From JBCDLI01 sp038745535 (lineage in GTDB: Bacteria; Pseudomonadota; Alphaproteobacteria; Rhizobiales; Rhizobiaceae): a stretch of DNA of 25,362 bases. The stretch is from contig JBCDLI010000037.1 of the NCBI GenBank assembly GCA_038745535.1, forward strand, positions 1-25,362, in the 5' to 3' direction. This document shows, piece after piece, positions 8,525 through 15,870 of the stretch. Each line of letters begins with the position of its first letter. The stretch's first letter is position 1. The position numbers were made by a program, and so were the translations under genes. A model generated the notes under the pieces. The model saw only the letters and a list, made by a program, of their open reading frames with translations, did not search any database and was not told the DNA's origin.

Positions 8525-9324
8525 TTTTTCGCCAGGACACCATCGATGTCGTCCGCTGTGAAATCGCTGCCAAAGAGAACCTGGTATTGTGGTGCAGTTC
8601 CGACGGTATCTGGATCGGATCGCGGCAAGTCTTGCAGCCAGATGTTCTCAAACCGTGTCTTAATTTGATCTCCCACCGATCGACAAAATCGAGCATTTGC
8701 AAAGGCCAAGCCATCGTCGATGATCCCAATGGCGACTTTTTGCGGACCTTGCGGCGACCGTTTCCGTACAAACACAGAGCGGAACGATGACTTCTGTGCC
8801 GTTCGAAAATCAAGTCCTGCAATCGGAGGCGACGCATGGAGAATTTCAAAAAAACTGAAGACTTTAAAGCCACCATTACCGTTGAAGATATCATCCTGAC
8901 GCATGAACACACGAAAGTGCAGAGACCCTGTAAACAAGCGTTCCTCATCGGCATCGGTAACTCTATGGGCTTTCTCAGCCGCTGACCTTGCTATGTGTGC
9001 CTGATGGGCGATCCGATCATACTCGTCCGATGTGGTCCCAATCGGAACGTTGTCTGGAGCCTCGAAGACTCCCGGCTGATCAATCATATTTATGATCGAT
9101 CCAAGTGTCTCGGCGAGGCCCCTTAGTCCCTGAAGCTCTGTCCGCTTCGGCCGAATATCGACAGCACTCCAGTCATCGCTCGGCATTTCATTGCTGGAGC
9201 CAAGAGTCCGCAGGCCACGCTTACGGGGCCTTTCTGACCCGCTGATCAGGAAGCGCCAATCGTCGTATCTATTCAGCCGCTGGGGTGAGTGCGCGATCCA
9301 GACATATTTTTTAACATCGGTCAT
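8443..9324 (-). CDS. Subtilase (S8) serine protease, N-terminal part before a frameshift
   Basis: ATG 9324 (MTDVKKYVWIAHSPQRLNRY) is chosen because it overlaps the stop of the upstream gene as TAATG, a classic coupling signal. The first ~195 residues are a non-catalytic N-terminal region. Next comes VAIGIIDDGLAFANARF, the Asp motif of S8 peptidases with D203. After residue 267 the frame leaves the conserved protein at GCG AAA AAA GCC and runs 26 more codons to a stop at 8443. One extra A would restore LAKKSLGLTANETAVYRRFG and the His motif. It forms one transcription unit with the RGG-PAP2 protein. As written, this part alone lacks His and Ser and could not be a protease. Confidence 0.75.
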   Translation of the reverse strand: MTDVKKYVWIAHSPQRLNRYDDWRFLISGSERPRKRGLRTLGSSNEMPSDDWSAVDIRPKRTELQGLRGLAETLGSIINMIDQPGVFEAPDNVPIGTTSDEYDRIAHQAHIARSAAEKAHRVTDADEERLFTGSLHFRVFMRQDDIFNGNGGFKVFSFFEILHASPPIAGLDFRTAQKSSFRSVFVRKRSPQGPQKVAIGIIDDGLAFANARFCRSVGDQIKTRFENIWLQDLPRSDPDTVGTAPQYQVLFGSDFTADDIDGVLAKKALALRQMKLLFTDALASLLKASLLLH

Positions 9325-10520
9325 TAGCCCCACTCCGCAGCAGCTTTGTTCCAGAGCCATTGAAGGGTCGGGTCGACGCTAATCTCCGCAGTTTCGCGCG
9401 TGATTACTTCCGGAGCGGCATCTGGCCCTTTTTGATTTTGTTGTTCCGCTGGTGTCTCGGATTCAGGCTGTTCCGTTTGCTCGGGCTGTGTGATAAATTT
9501 TGTTTCTACGTGCTCGTAATCGAAATCATCACTTTTCGAAAAATTCTCATCATCCATGGCGAAAGCGCGGCTTACGACCTGGTAAGGGGTCGCCTGCTTC
9601 CCTTCTTCGTCCGCCGGTATTCCTGTACATCGAGCCCGGAAATACTCTGCAAGCGAGGCAGCGAGCACCATACCCGCGGCATTGTCGACAGGGAAATGAA
9701 CACCTGCGACGACCCGATTATTTGCGATGCGTTCTGCATGACGCATGAGTTGTTGCCGCGTCCTCGCCGGGTCGATGATGTTGCCGCCTGTAAGCATGTT
9801 GAGGATGTATGCCACGACAAATGACTCCGTGGCGTGGCCGCTCGGATATGCCCCATGGCCGGGCGTATCGATTACGGGCTGAAGTTGTGGCGCAAACTCT
9901 ACCGGACGTCGCACTGCCAAATGATGCTTCAGTCGCATTTCAATGGCGATTGTGGCCGACAGAAAAATATCTAAGAGTTCTAGAGTATATCGGTGCCGTT
10001 CCGGCCTTAGCCCCACGACAGATCCCATGAAACTGGTGATGTCATCAAGCTGCGTGGCAATTTCGTCTAACCGTTCAAGTCGCAACTGAGAGTATCCAAA
10101 TACAAGGTCTACCTGAGCGCTAAGCTCTTGCTCTGATGGCCTTTCTAGGCGCACCAGCTGTTTTCCGTTACCAACACAGACCATCGCCATTGTATTGGAC
10201 GCATCAAAGGATATGTCTTCGAGAATTATACCCAATAATATTTCGTGGCGGACTTCCTCGTTCCACAGTCTTAGGTTTGTTGGTTCGTTACCGGTGTGAT
10301 GTGCGGGAACAGAGCTCGGACCGGGATTTTGCCAATAGCCAATTGCACCTTCACGAGCTACGGCCAGAGCAGCGGAGACTTGGGTATCGCCGCCGATTTC
10401 ATCTAGACTGCGACCGCCACGACCGCCGCGGCCTCCGTCAAATCCGCGACCACCTCTGCCTCCGCGTCCACCTCTACCGCCACGACCGCCGCGGCCACCT
10501 CGTCCACCTGTAAACGCCAT
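9324..10520 (-). CDS. PAP2 / vanadium chloroperoxidase-fold protein with N-terminal RGG repeats
   Basis: The 398-aa protein carries all three signature motifs of the acid phosphatase/vanadium haloperoxidase superfamily. K198 and R205 lie in RLKHHLAVRRP, S227-G228-H229 in YPSGHA, and R269, H275 and D279 in NRVVAGVHFPVD. The 7-residue K-R spacing matches chloroperoxidases and PAP2 phosphatases. Sequence alone does not tell phosphatase from haloperoxidase. There is no signal peptide or membrane helix, so it is probably soluble and cytoplasmic, unusual for PAP2 lipid phosphatases. Residues 5-37 are ten GGR triplets with one GFD break. The acidic, Gln/Pro-rich segment near residues 320-375 may be a linker. 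It is divergent from the SARP-like gene and overlaps the subtilase start by one base. Confidence 0.8.
   Translation of the reverse strand: MAFTGGRGGRGGRGGRGGRGGRGGRGFDGGRGGRGGRSLDEIGGDTQVSAALAVAREGAIGYWQNPGPSSVPAHHTGNEPTNLRLWNEEVRHEILLGIILEDISFDASNTMAMVCVGNGKQLVRLERPSEQELSAQVDLVFGYSQLRLERLDEIATQLDDITSFMGSVVGLRPERHRYTLELLDIFLSATIAIEMRLKHHLAVRRPVEFAPQLQPVIDTPGHGAYPSGHATESFVVAYILNMLTGGNIIDPARTRQQLMRHAERIANNRVVAGVHFPVDNAAGMVLAASLAEYFRARCTGIPADEEGKQATPYQVVSRAFAMDDENFSKSDDFDYEHVETKFITQPEQTEQPESETPAEQQNQKGPDAAPEVITRETAEISVDPTLQWLWNKAAAEWG
10410..10508 (-). repeat. Gly-Gly-Arg (RGG-box-like) codon repeat
   Basis: Eleven triplet units read GGR x7, GFD, GGR x3. Codons vary from unit to unit (CGA, CGC, CGT, AGA for Arg; GGT, GGA, GGC for Gly). 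This suggests selection for the peptide, or an old repeat, rather than recent slippage of identical DNA units. The opposite-strand open frames over this tract are composition shadows. Confidence 0.85.
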
Positions 10521-10714
10521 ATCTGCTCTCGCCTTTCTTGAGTATTCGAATGATTTGAAAACAAAGTGAGAGCATATGATCCCAGCCGCAGGTTTGGGGT
10601 CAACGCGATCTGAGCAGAGGAAATTGCTTTTGACTAATTTTTAACGTGCGCTTCACAGTCCATCGTGTTTGCCACGAAATTTATGTTGCTGTAGACCTTC
10701 CCGTGAGGTGGAGC

Positions 10715-10719
10715 GGAGG
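10715..10719 (+). promoter_or_regulatory. Ribosome binding site deciding the SARP-like gene start
   Basis: GGAGG lies 9 bp before GTG 10729 and is the best Shine-Dalgarno match in the region. The frame is open further up to TTG 10669 and GTG 10708, but neither has a comparable site. No ATG lies before the conserved domain. Confidence 0.45.
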
Positions 10720-10728
10720 TTGCAGGCG

Positions 10729-12483
10729 GTGGTCGAGAGGAATACTTGTCACCCGTTATTTCAGATCCGCTTGCACGGTCCGTTTCGCGTGACCGATGAC
10801 GCGGGACTCGATAGAACACCAAGGACTGCGCATGGTAGAGCGATGCTTGCTATGCTTGCTGTAGCCCCTAACAATGAGCGCGCAAATAAGTGGTTAGAAG
10901 ACCGTCTCTGGAGCGATCGAATGGAGGAAAGCGCCAGTGGCAGTCGCCGTACCTGCATCCACACTCTTCGCAAGCACTTTGGGAAGCACCTTCCGGTTAT
11001 CCAAACAGACATGTCGATCGTGTCATTGAATATGGAATACTTTTCAATTGAAGCTCGCACTGCCGATAACCACTCGCAATTCCTAGAAGGTATCAATATC
11101 AGCGATAGCGAGTTCAATAACTGGCTTCGCGATGAGCGGCATAGGCGAGACTTTGAAAAGGACTGTGGGTACGAAGAGGGCGAAGCGCTTGGCAGTCAGG
11201 ACGTATCGACGCCATCACCAGACGAGTCGGCTTTTGGTTCGACAGTATATTCACCGCGAGTTCATCCAAACACGGTAGGAGCACACCGTGCGCCGCCCGA
11301 CGGTATTATATCTTCATCTTCGTCATCAAGCGAGGCCGCGGTCAGCCCAAGCTTGGTCGTCCTTCACGATGAAAATGCAACTCCATCGCGTGAAGGACTT
11401 CTGGCGCAGGGACTTTCGTCATCTATTGGTCAAATTCTGAAAGATCATTCGCTGGCACGTGTCATCGTTAGCAATGAAAGACATATGTACGAGCCAGATG
11501 CTCAAATGTCGGCCCCGGCGGGCAGCCTAATCTTAAGCATGAGCGCGGTCGATAAGAGCAATCTTATGCGGCTTGCGTTGAAGGACTTAGAAACCCGCAA
11601 TCAGGTGTGGTCCGAAGTCCTTGAAGTAAAGAAAGACACTAGCCCTTCACAACTGCCGGATGCCCTATTGAGAGGCATCAATGTTGCGTCACGTGCCGCC
11701 GCGGATTGGTTTGCATCGGCCTCGAACGGGCAAAATCGCGCGATCATGGAATATCAAAACGGCGTGAGGCTGGTGAGCAACCACACTCCCGATGCCTACG
11801 TTGAGGCAGACGCGTGTTTTCAAAGGGCTTATGAGTTCGTTCCCAACGGCGTCTATCTCGCCTGGCGGGCTTACATAAGGTCATTTATGGTTGCCGAGAT
11901 GATGCCATATCAAGCTCAGCAACTGAAAGATGAAGTGGAGGAGTTCGTTGCTAAAGCGATAGAGCTTGCTCCATTGAACTCACTGGTCCTGAGCTTGTGC
12001 GCTCATGTCAAGTTTACGGTTTTCCTGTCGTCAATCAGTGCTTTCGAGCTTGCAAAGAGAAGCATTGAATTAAGCCCTGCAAACGCATTTGGTTGGGCAT
12101 GCCTCGGTGTTTCAGAGAGTCACCTGGGTCGACCGGAAAACGGTATTCGCCATTGTCGCCGCGCACGGAACATTGCCGGTGGCTCACATTTTCGTAGCCA
12201 CATTGAAATTTTATGCTGCATTGTGGCCGTCATGGCCGGAAAATTTGAAGAAGCGCGTCACTTTGGAGAACTTGGACATGATGCGGCGCCAAGCTTGGCT
12301 GCACCACTTAGATTTCTCACAGCTATTTATTTTCACAATCAAGATGAGCAGCGCGCTCAGGAAATGCTAGAAAAACTACAAGAACTTGAGCCAGGCTTTA
12401 GGCTGCGCGATCTCAAAGCAAAAGACTACCCAAGTGAAAGTCTGCGAAAATCAGCGCTGATAAAGTCGCTCCCCGATCACTAG
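10729..12483 (+). CDS. SARP-like transcriptional regulator with C-terminal TPR-type repeats
   Basis: From GTG 10729 the protein is 584 aa. Residues ~10-105 (FQIRLHGPFRVTDDAG… GRAMLAMLAVAP… LEDRLWSDRMEESASGSRRT … LRKHFG) match the winged-helix domain at the N-terminus of SARP/BTAD regulators, where 'LWSD..EE.A..SLR..L..LRK' is characteristic. A Ser/Pro-rich linker (~160-220) follows. A middle domain (~225-330) resembles the variable part of CadC- and cyclase-like regulators. A helical-repeat region (~350-560) has TPR-like units (AFELAKRSIELSPANAFGWA, EEARHFGELGHDAAP). It is probably a cytoplasmic DNA-binding activator. It lies between the divergent RGG-PAP2/subtilase pair and the haloperoxidase gene 160 bp downstream, so both are plausible targets. 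Confidence 0.75.
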   Translation: MVERNTCHPLFQIRLHGPFRVTDDAGLDRTPRTAHGRAMLAMLAVAPNNERANKWLEDRLWSDRMEESASGSRRTCIHTLRKHFGKHLPVIQTDMSIVSLNMEYFSIEARTADNHSQFLEGINISDSEFNNWLRDERHRRDFEKDCGYEEGEALGSQDVSTPSPDESAFGSTVYSPRVHPNTVGAHRAPPDGIISSSSSSSEAAVSPSLVVLHDENATPSREGLLAQGLSSSIGQILKDHSLARVIVSNERHMYEPDAQMSAPAGSLILSMSAVDKSNLMRLALKDLETRNQVWSEVLEVKKDTSPSQLPDALLRGINVASRAAADWFASASNGQNRAIMEYQNGVRLVSNHTPDAYVEADACFQRAYEFVPNGVYLAWRAYIRSFMVAEMMPYQAQQLKDEVEEFVAKAIELAPLNSLVLSLCAHVKFTVFLSSISAFELAKRSIELSPANAFGWACLGVSESHLGRPENGIRHCRRARNIAGGSHFRSHIEILCCIVAVMAGKFEEARHFGELGHDAAPSLAAPLRFLTAIYFHNQDEQRAQEMLEKLQELEPGFRLRDLKAKDYPSESLRKSALIKSLPDH

Positions 12484-12556
12484 CGTCGAGTTTTTTCTAA
12501 AAGCTGGCTGAGATGATCAGTCCGAGACTGGCTACACCGCAACATTTTATAAAATT

Positions 12557-12574
12557 TTGACGTAACGTTAACGT
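12557..12574 (+). promoter_or_regulatory. Possible promoter element with overlapping palindrome before the haloperoxidase
   Basis: TTGACG at 12557-12562 resembles a -35 box, with only a weak -10 about 17 bp on. Next to it TAACGT occurs twice in tandem (12563-12574), and ACGTTAACGT (12565-12574) is a perfect 10-bp palindrome. This could be an operator, but TAACGT occurs elsewhere in the window by chance. Confidence 0.25.
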
Positions 12575-12642
12575 CCACATCATGTCGGTTGAACACCGCC
12601 TGTGCTGTGCTGCCGCTTACTCTTAACTGTGAGGATGCGGAC

Positions 12643-14757
12643 ATGAGCCAAACACGACCCCACCCAGCCGGTACGATACGACGCCTAGAGGCGGAAGCCC
12701 GACGGAATAAGGCAAGCGCTATCTCGATGCGCACTCCAATCGCGGTCGCGGCAAACCAAGAAGAAGTGGACTTTGCTGACAAATTTCCGACCAGCTTTAC
12801 CAAGGGGCTGAAACACAACCAATACGGCCTCGTAGAGAATGCTGATCACTACCAGACGTTCGTCGATCTGCTAACGCGGCCTATCGATGCCACCTCTGTC
12901 GCTTTCAATGTCCCTATCGGAGCGAGTGATCCCAGTAACTTTCGTGGCTGGGAAAGCCCTCTCGCGGGCCAATATTATAGCTTGGAAGGAGCTGACCCAG
13001 CCAACGTCGCCATGGCTCCCGCGCCACGCGCAGGGGCCAGCGAACTCTGCGCAGAAATGGCGGAAGTCTATGCCATGGCGTTGGTGCGTGACGTGCCATT
13101 CTCTGAACTTGATAATCCCGGCTTCCAGTTAAATAAAAGTAGCATTGGTGTCGATCTGACCTTTCCAGAGGGATACCCAGAGGTCGAAGAAGGCAGAGTT
13201 GTAACGCTCGGCGACTTGTTGAACGAACTGAATAAGCTCTCATGGTTCAACGACGAACTCCATGACCCTCTCAGTTCCAACCCCGAAAAGGCTGAGGCAG
13301 GGCAACTAACATCTCAGGAAACGCGTCGCCGGAAGGCTCGGTGGGAAAACGGTCAAAACAAGCTGACGATCAAAACGCTTTTCCGCGGTTCGACATCAGG
13401 TGCGCAAAAAGGCCACTACCTATCGCAATTTATGTTGCTCGGCACGAATGGCCGTGCCGGGGGTAAATTCCAAAACGGCGGTCAAGCTCCCAACACGTCA
13501 GCGTTTTCACCTCTCGATGGGCTCATCACTTTCGGGACCAACACGATCGACCAACGCGTCATGCGCAACACGAAACATATCGATTTCATGACCACATGGG
13601 AGAGCTGGCTTTCCGTACAACAAGGGGAAAAGCAGGGCAAAGACAAGTGGGATGAAGAGCGTGTATTCATTACCACGGGGCGCGATCTAAGTGGCTATGT
13701 GCACTTCGATCAACTGTATCAAGCTTATTTCAATGCCTGTCTCATCATGCTCGGCAATGACGTGATGACCGATAGCGATTTTCCGGCGAAAGCACATGAT
13801 GAAGATGGGAATAACATTGTTCCGCTCCTCCGCGCGCCATTTGCGACTTTTGGGCCTCCTCATATTCTCAGCCTATTCACCGAAGTTGCGACACGTGCCC
13901 TAAAAGCAGTGCGGCGGCAAAAATTTCAAGTCCATCGCAGAGCACGGCCTGAGGTTCTGGCTGCGCGATTGACGCTTGCTGCAAACGGTAAAGGGAGTGA
14001 GATGGGTAAGGCTGCGGACACCGCGTTCATGTCCATGTTGAAAGAGCTTTCCTACGATGACCCAACCGTGGAAAAAAAACCGAGCCTGATCCTTTATTGG
14101 GTTCAGCAGATGAATGAAGCCCGAAACAGCACTGCTGGCGCCACAAACCCTAAATGGCACAACCCAAAAACACAATTCCGTAACTACCTTCTGCCGATGG
14201 TTTTCCCGGAGGGTTCGCCCATGCACCCGGCATATGGCGCGGGCCATGCCACAGTCGCTGCAGCTTGTGTGACTGTTCTCAAGGCTTTCTTCAGGTCTGA
14301 CTTGCCTTTTGAAAAGGCAATTACGGGGGTAGGTGCGCCTGTTGTCGGAGATGATGCAGCGCTGTCGAAAAAGGGAAAGTTTGCAGGCGAGACCATTGGC
14401 GAAGAACTAGATAAGTTGGCAGCAAATGTCGCCATTGGGCGCAACTTCGCGGGCGTACACTACTACACCGATTACTACGACAGCCTTCGGATGGGCGAAC
14501 GTATAGCGGCCAGTATTTTGGAAGAACAAATGCTCAACTATCCCGAGCCCGTGAGCATGAGCTTCAAGAGCTTTGATGGCGACGACATCAAGATATCCAA
14601 CAAACAAGTTGAGCCGGACAACTGGATGGATGCTGCTACTGAAGTCGGTGGCGACGAAGGTAACTTCATCGAATGGTGGGAACGACACATCCGCGACGAC
14701 AATCAGCCGGCAATCGACGAAATACAAAACCTGCTCGTTGCCCAGCTGAACAGATAA
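12643..14757 (+). CDS. Vanadium-dependent haloperoxidase, bromoperoxidase type
   Basis: ATG 12643 (MSQTRPHPAGTIRRLEAEAR) follows GAGG and gives 704 aa; an upstream TTG at 12589 is less likely. Vanadate-site motifs are K427 and R435 in KFQVHRRARPE (8-residue spacing, as in algal bromoperoxidases), G534-H535 in HPAYGAGHATVAAA, and R600 and H606 in GRNFAGVHYYTDYYD. The position filled by Ser in algal and fungal enzymes is Ala533. Haloperoxidases of this family use H2O2 to oxidise bromide or iodide to hypohalous acid. No signal peptide is visible, so the enzyme is cytoplasmic unless exported another way. The first ~400 residues are the long family-typical N-terminal region. It heads a run with a small membrane protein and a DM13 protein. 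Family membership is firm; halide choice and actual activity are not. Confidence 0.85.
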   Translation: MSQTRPHPAGTIRRLEAEARRNKASAISMRTPIAVAANQEEVDFADKFPTSFTKGLKHNQYGLVENADHYQTFVDLLTRPIDATSVAFNVPIGASDPSNFRGWESPLAGQYYSLEGADPANVAMAPAPRAGASELCAEMAEVYAMALVRDVPFSELDNPGFQLNKSSIGVDLTFPEGYPEVEEGRVVTLGDLLNELNKLSWFNDELHDPLSSNPEKAEAGQLTSQETRRRKARWENGQNKLTIKTLFRGSTSGAQKGHYLSQFMLLGTNGRAGGKFQNGGQAPNTSAFSPLDGLITFGTNTIDQRVMRNTKHIDFMTTWESWLSVQQGEKQGKDKWDEERVFITTGRDLSGYVHFDQLYQAYFNACLIMLGNDVMTDSDFPAKAHDEDGNNIVPLLRAPFATFGPPHILSLFTEVATRALKAVRRQKFQVHRRARPEVLAARLTLAANGKGSEMGKAADTAFMSMLKELSYDDPTVEKKPSLILYWVQQMNEARNSTAGATNPKWHNPKTQFRNYLLPMVFPEGSPMHPAYGAGHATVAAACVTVLKAFFRSDLPFEKAITGVGAPVVGDDAALSKKGKFAGETIGEELDKLAANVAIGRNFAGVHYYTDYYDSLRMGERIAASILEEQMLNYPEPVSMSFKSFDGDDIKISNKQVEPDNWMDAATEVGGDEGNFIEWWERHIRDDNQPAIDEIQNLLVAQLNR

Positions 14758-14840
14758 AAAATTGTTTGATAGTGCGCGATGTATTCTCCAACGCGCGCTC
14801 TTCGTCCCACAAAAATTCCAACCCAGAGTGGAACTACGTC

Positions 14841-15191
14841 ATGCAAATGGAAAAGCTTAAAGGTATTACGACTGTAGATAATCTTCTTGCAAAGATGGTT
14901 GACGATGAAGAATTGCGAGAGATGGTCAACAAAGACCCGGAAACAGCTTTAAAAGTTGTGAAATCTCAAAAGAGGCTCCCTGATACCAGAATATATCACA
15001 TTATCGTTTATGCTCTAGCAGGCCTTGGGATCGTAGCATTGCTGAGCTTGGTCTACCTATCCGCAAAATCAACTCCGCAGGTAAATATGCCCGACCTCGA
15101 TACCATTTTGGGTATCATCGTCGGCGCTCTCGCTGGTGCGCTGATACCTCAGGAAATGTCGCATCAACTCAGCAAAAATGACGAGACTTAA
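14841..15191 (+). CDS. Small two-helix membrane protein with leader-peptide-like N-terminus
   Basis: ATG 14841 (MQMEKLKGITTVDNLLAKMV) gives 116 aa; the frame is open further upstream but that part overlaps the haloperoxidase end. Residues ~12-40 (LLAKMVDDEELREMVNKDPE, then TALKVV) resemble the 'D-E-L-R-x-x-x-x-x-D-P-E-x-A-L' helix of NHLP/Nif11-type leader segments. Two hydrophobic helices follow, at ~53-72 (IIVYALAGLGIVALLSLVYL) and ~86-104 (TILGIIVGALAGALIP), the second Gly/Ala-rich. It starts 83 bp after the haloperoxidase. No function is assigned; a small effector, a membrane anchor or a plain hypothetical protein all fit. Confidence 0.65.
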   Translation: MQMEKLKGITTVDNLLAKMVDDEELREMVNKDPETALKVVKSQKRLPDTRIYHIIVYALAGLGIVALLSLVYLSAKSTPQVNMPDLDTILGIIVGALAGALIPQEMSHQLSKNDET

Positions 15192-15269
15192 ACTAGGCGA
15201 ATGGCGGCCTTATTCCAAGTCCAATCCAGCAGTGAGCGGGACAAATTCAAGACACGGGGAACACCAATC

Positions 15270-15647
15270 ATGATCATAGCGAAAGGCAATTTCACGCCAG
15301 GTGACAACCACACAATGGTCGGCGGTTTTACAATCACCCAAAACGGAAGTGATTTGAACTTCGCGACCACCGAAGATTTCGCGTTCGATGGTTCACCGAA
15401 GCCAGGCTTCGCCTTGCTGAAGGGTGACCCCGTTCTAGCGCCATTGCAAGTGCTCGAAGCCGCTGCAAACCGGACCGATTTCCTTCGTCTTAAAGAGACA
15501 CCGCGCGGCCAGCCGCGAGTGCCGAGTGAAGGAGTCTTCACCGCCGTCCTCCAGAGCAGCGTGAACTTAGACGACTACGATCATGTCTACCTGTGGTGTT
15601 TCGGAATTCCGTTTCTACTTGGGCATGCGCCAATAGAACGTTTGTGA
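15270..15647 (+). CDS. DM13-domain protein
   Basis: ATG 15270 (MIIAKGNFTPGDNHTMVGGF) has CGGGGA 9 bp upstream and gives 125 aa; an ATG at 15201 is less likely. The pattern fits the DM13 domain: 'G-x-F…H-x-x-x-G-G-F' at the start, the middle …FAFDGSPKPGFALLKG…, and YDHVYLWCFGIPFLLGHAPI at the end, with the conserved W-C near the C-terminus. DM13 has been proposed to act in electron transfer, with a redox-active cysteine. There is no signal peptide, and the domain fills the whole protein. Its position after a haloperoxidase gene suggests a redox partner, which is inference. Confidence 0.6.
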   Translation: MIIAKGNFTPGDNHTMVGGFTITQNGSDLNFATTEDFAFDGSPKPGFALLKGDPVLAPLQVLEAAANRTDFLRLKETPRGQPRVPSEGVFTAVLQSSVNLDDYDHVYLWCFGIPFLLGHAPIERL

Positions 15648-15870
15648 GAGGGTAATATGAACTACTCGAATTCGGGCAAACGGGTAAGCCGTTAAGGCGA
15701 ATTTACAGCAACCCGCAAGTGCCGCTGAGCCCAGCGGTGAAGCTTCCAGCTCTGAAAACGCGAGCCCCCTCTATTCCAGCTGCACCACAAAACCGACCCC
15801 AAATTAAACGGCTTTGTAAGTTGTATTTGACGCCTCAGTGCGACATTCTCTGACTAACGTTGGGGAATAA
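15648..15870 (+). other. Gap before the caspase operon: possible promoter, no supported gene
   Basis: A 12-codon ORF (ATG 15657, MNYSNSGKRVSR) follows GAGAGGG, and a Pro/Arg-rich open stretch continues in another frame without a start, so this may be a frameshifted relic. TTGACG at 15827-15832 resembles a -35 box with no good -10. GGGGAA at 15862-15867 is the ribosome site for the caspase gene, with short spacing. Confidence 0.25.

Noticed and set aside
8524..8529. Programmed -1 ribosomal frameshift site in the subtilase gene
   Set aside because: The zero-frame heptamer is G AAA AAA, not a good slip site, and I see no clear stimulatory stem; kept only as a minor option.
9360..10030. Plus-strand open frames of 70-154 codons opposite the PAP2 gene
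   Set aside because: Low-quality protein composition, no ribosome sites, and the opposite strand carries all three conserved PAP2 motifs.
10410..10508. CRISPR or tandem DNA repeat
   Set aside because: Units are only 9 bp, contiguous without spacers, and in frame as GGR codons.
10403..10603. Val/Ala-rich minus-strand frame over the GGR repeat
   Set aside because: A frame shadow of the GGR codon repeat; the Gly-Arg frame continues into a conserved enzyme.
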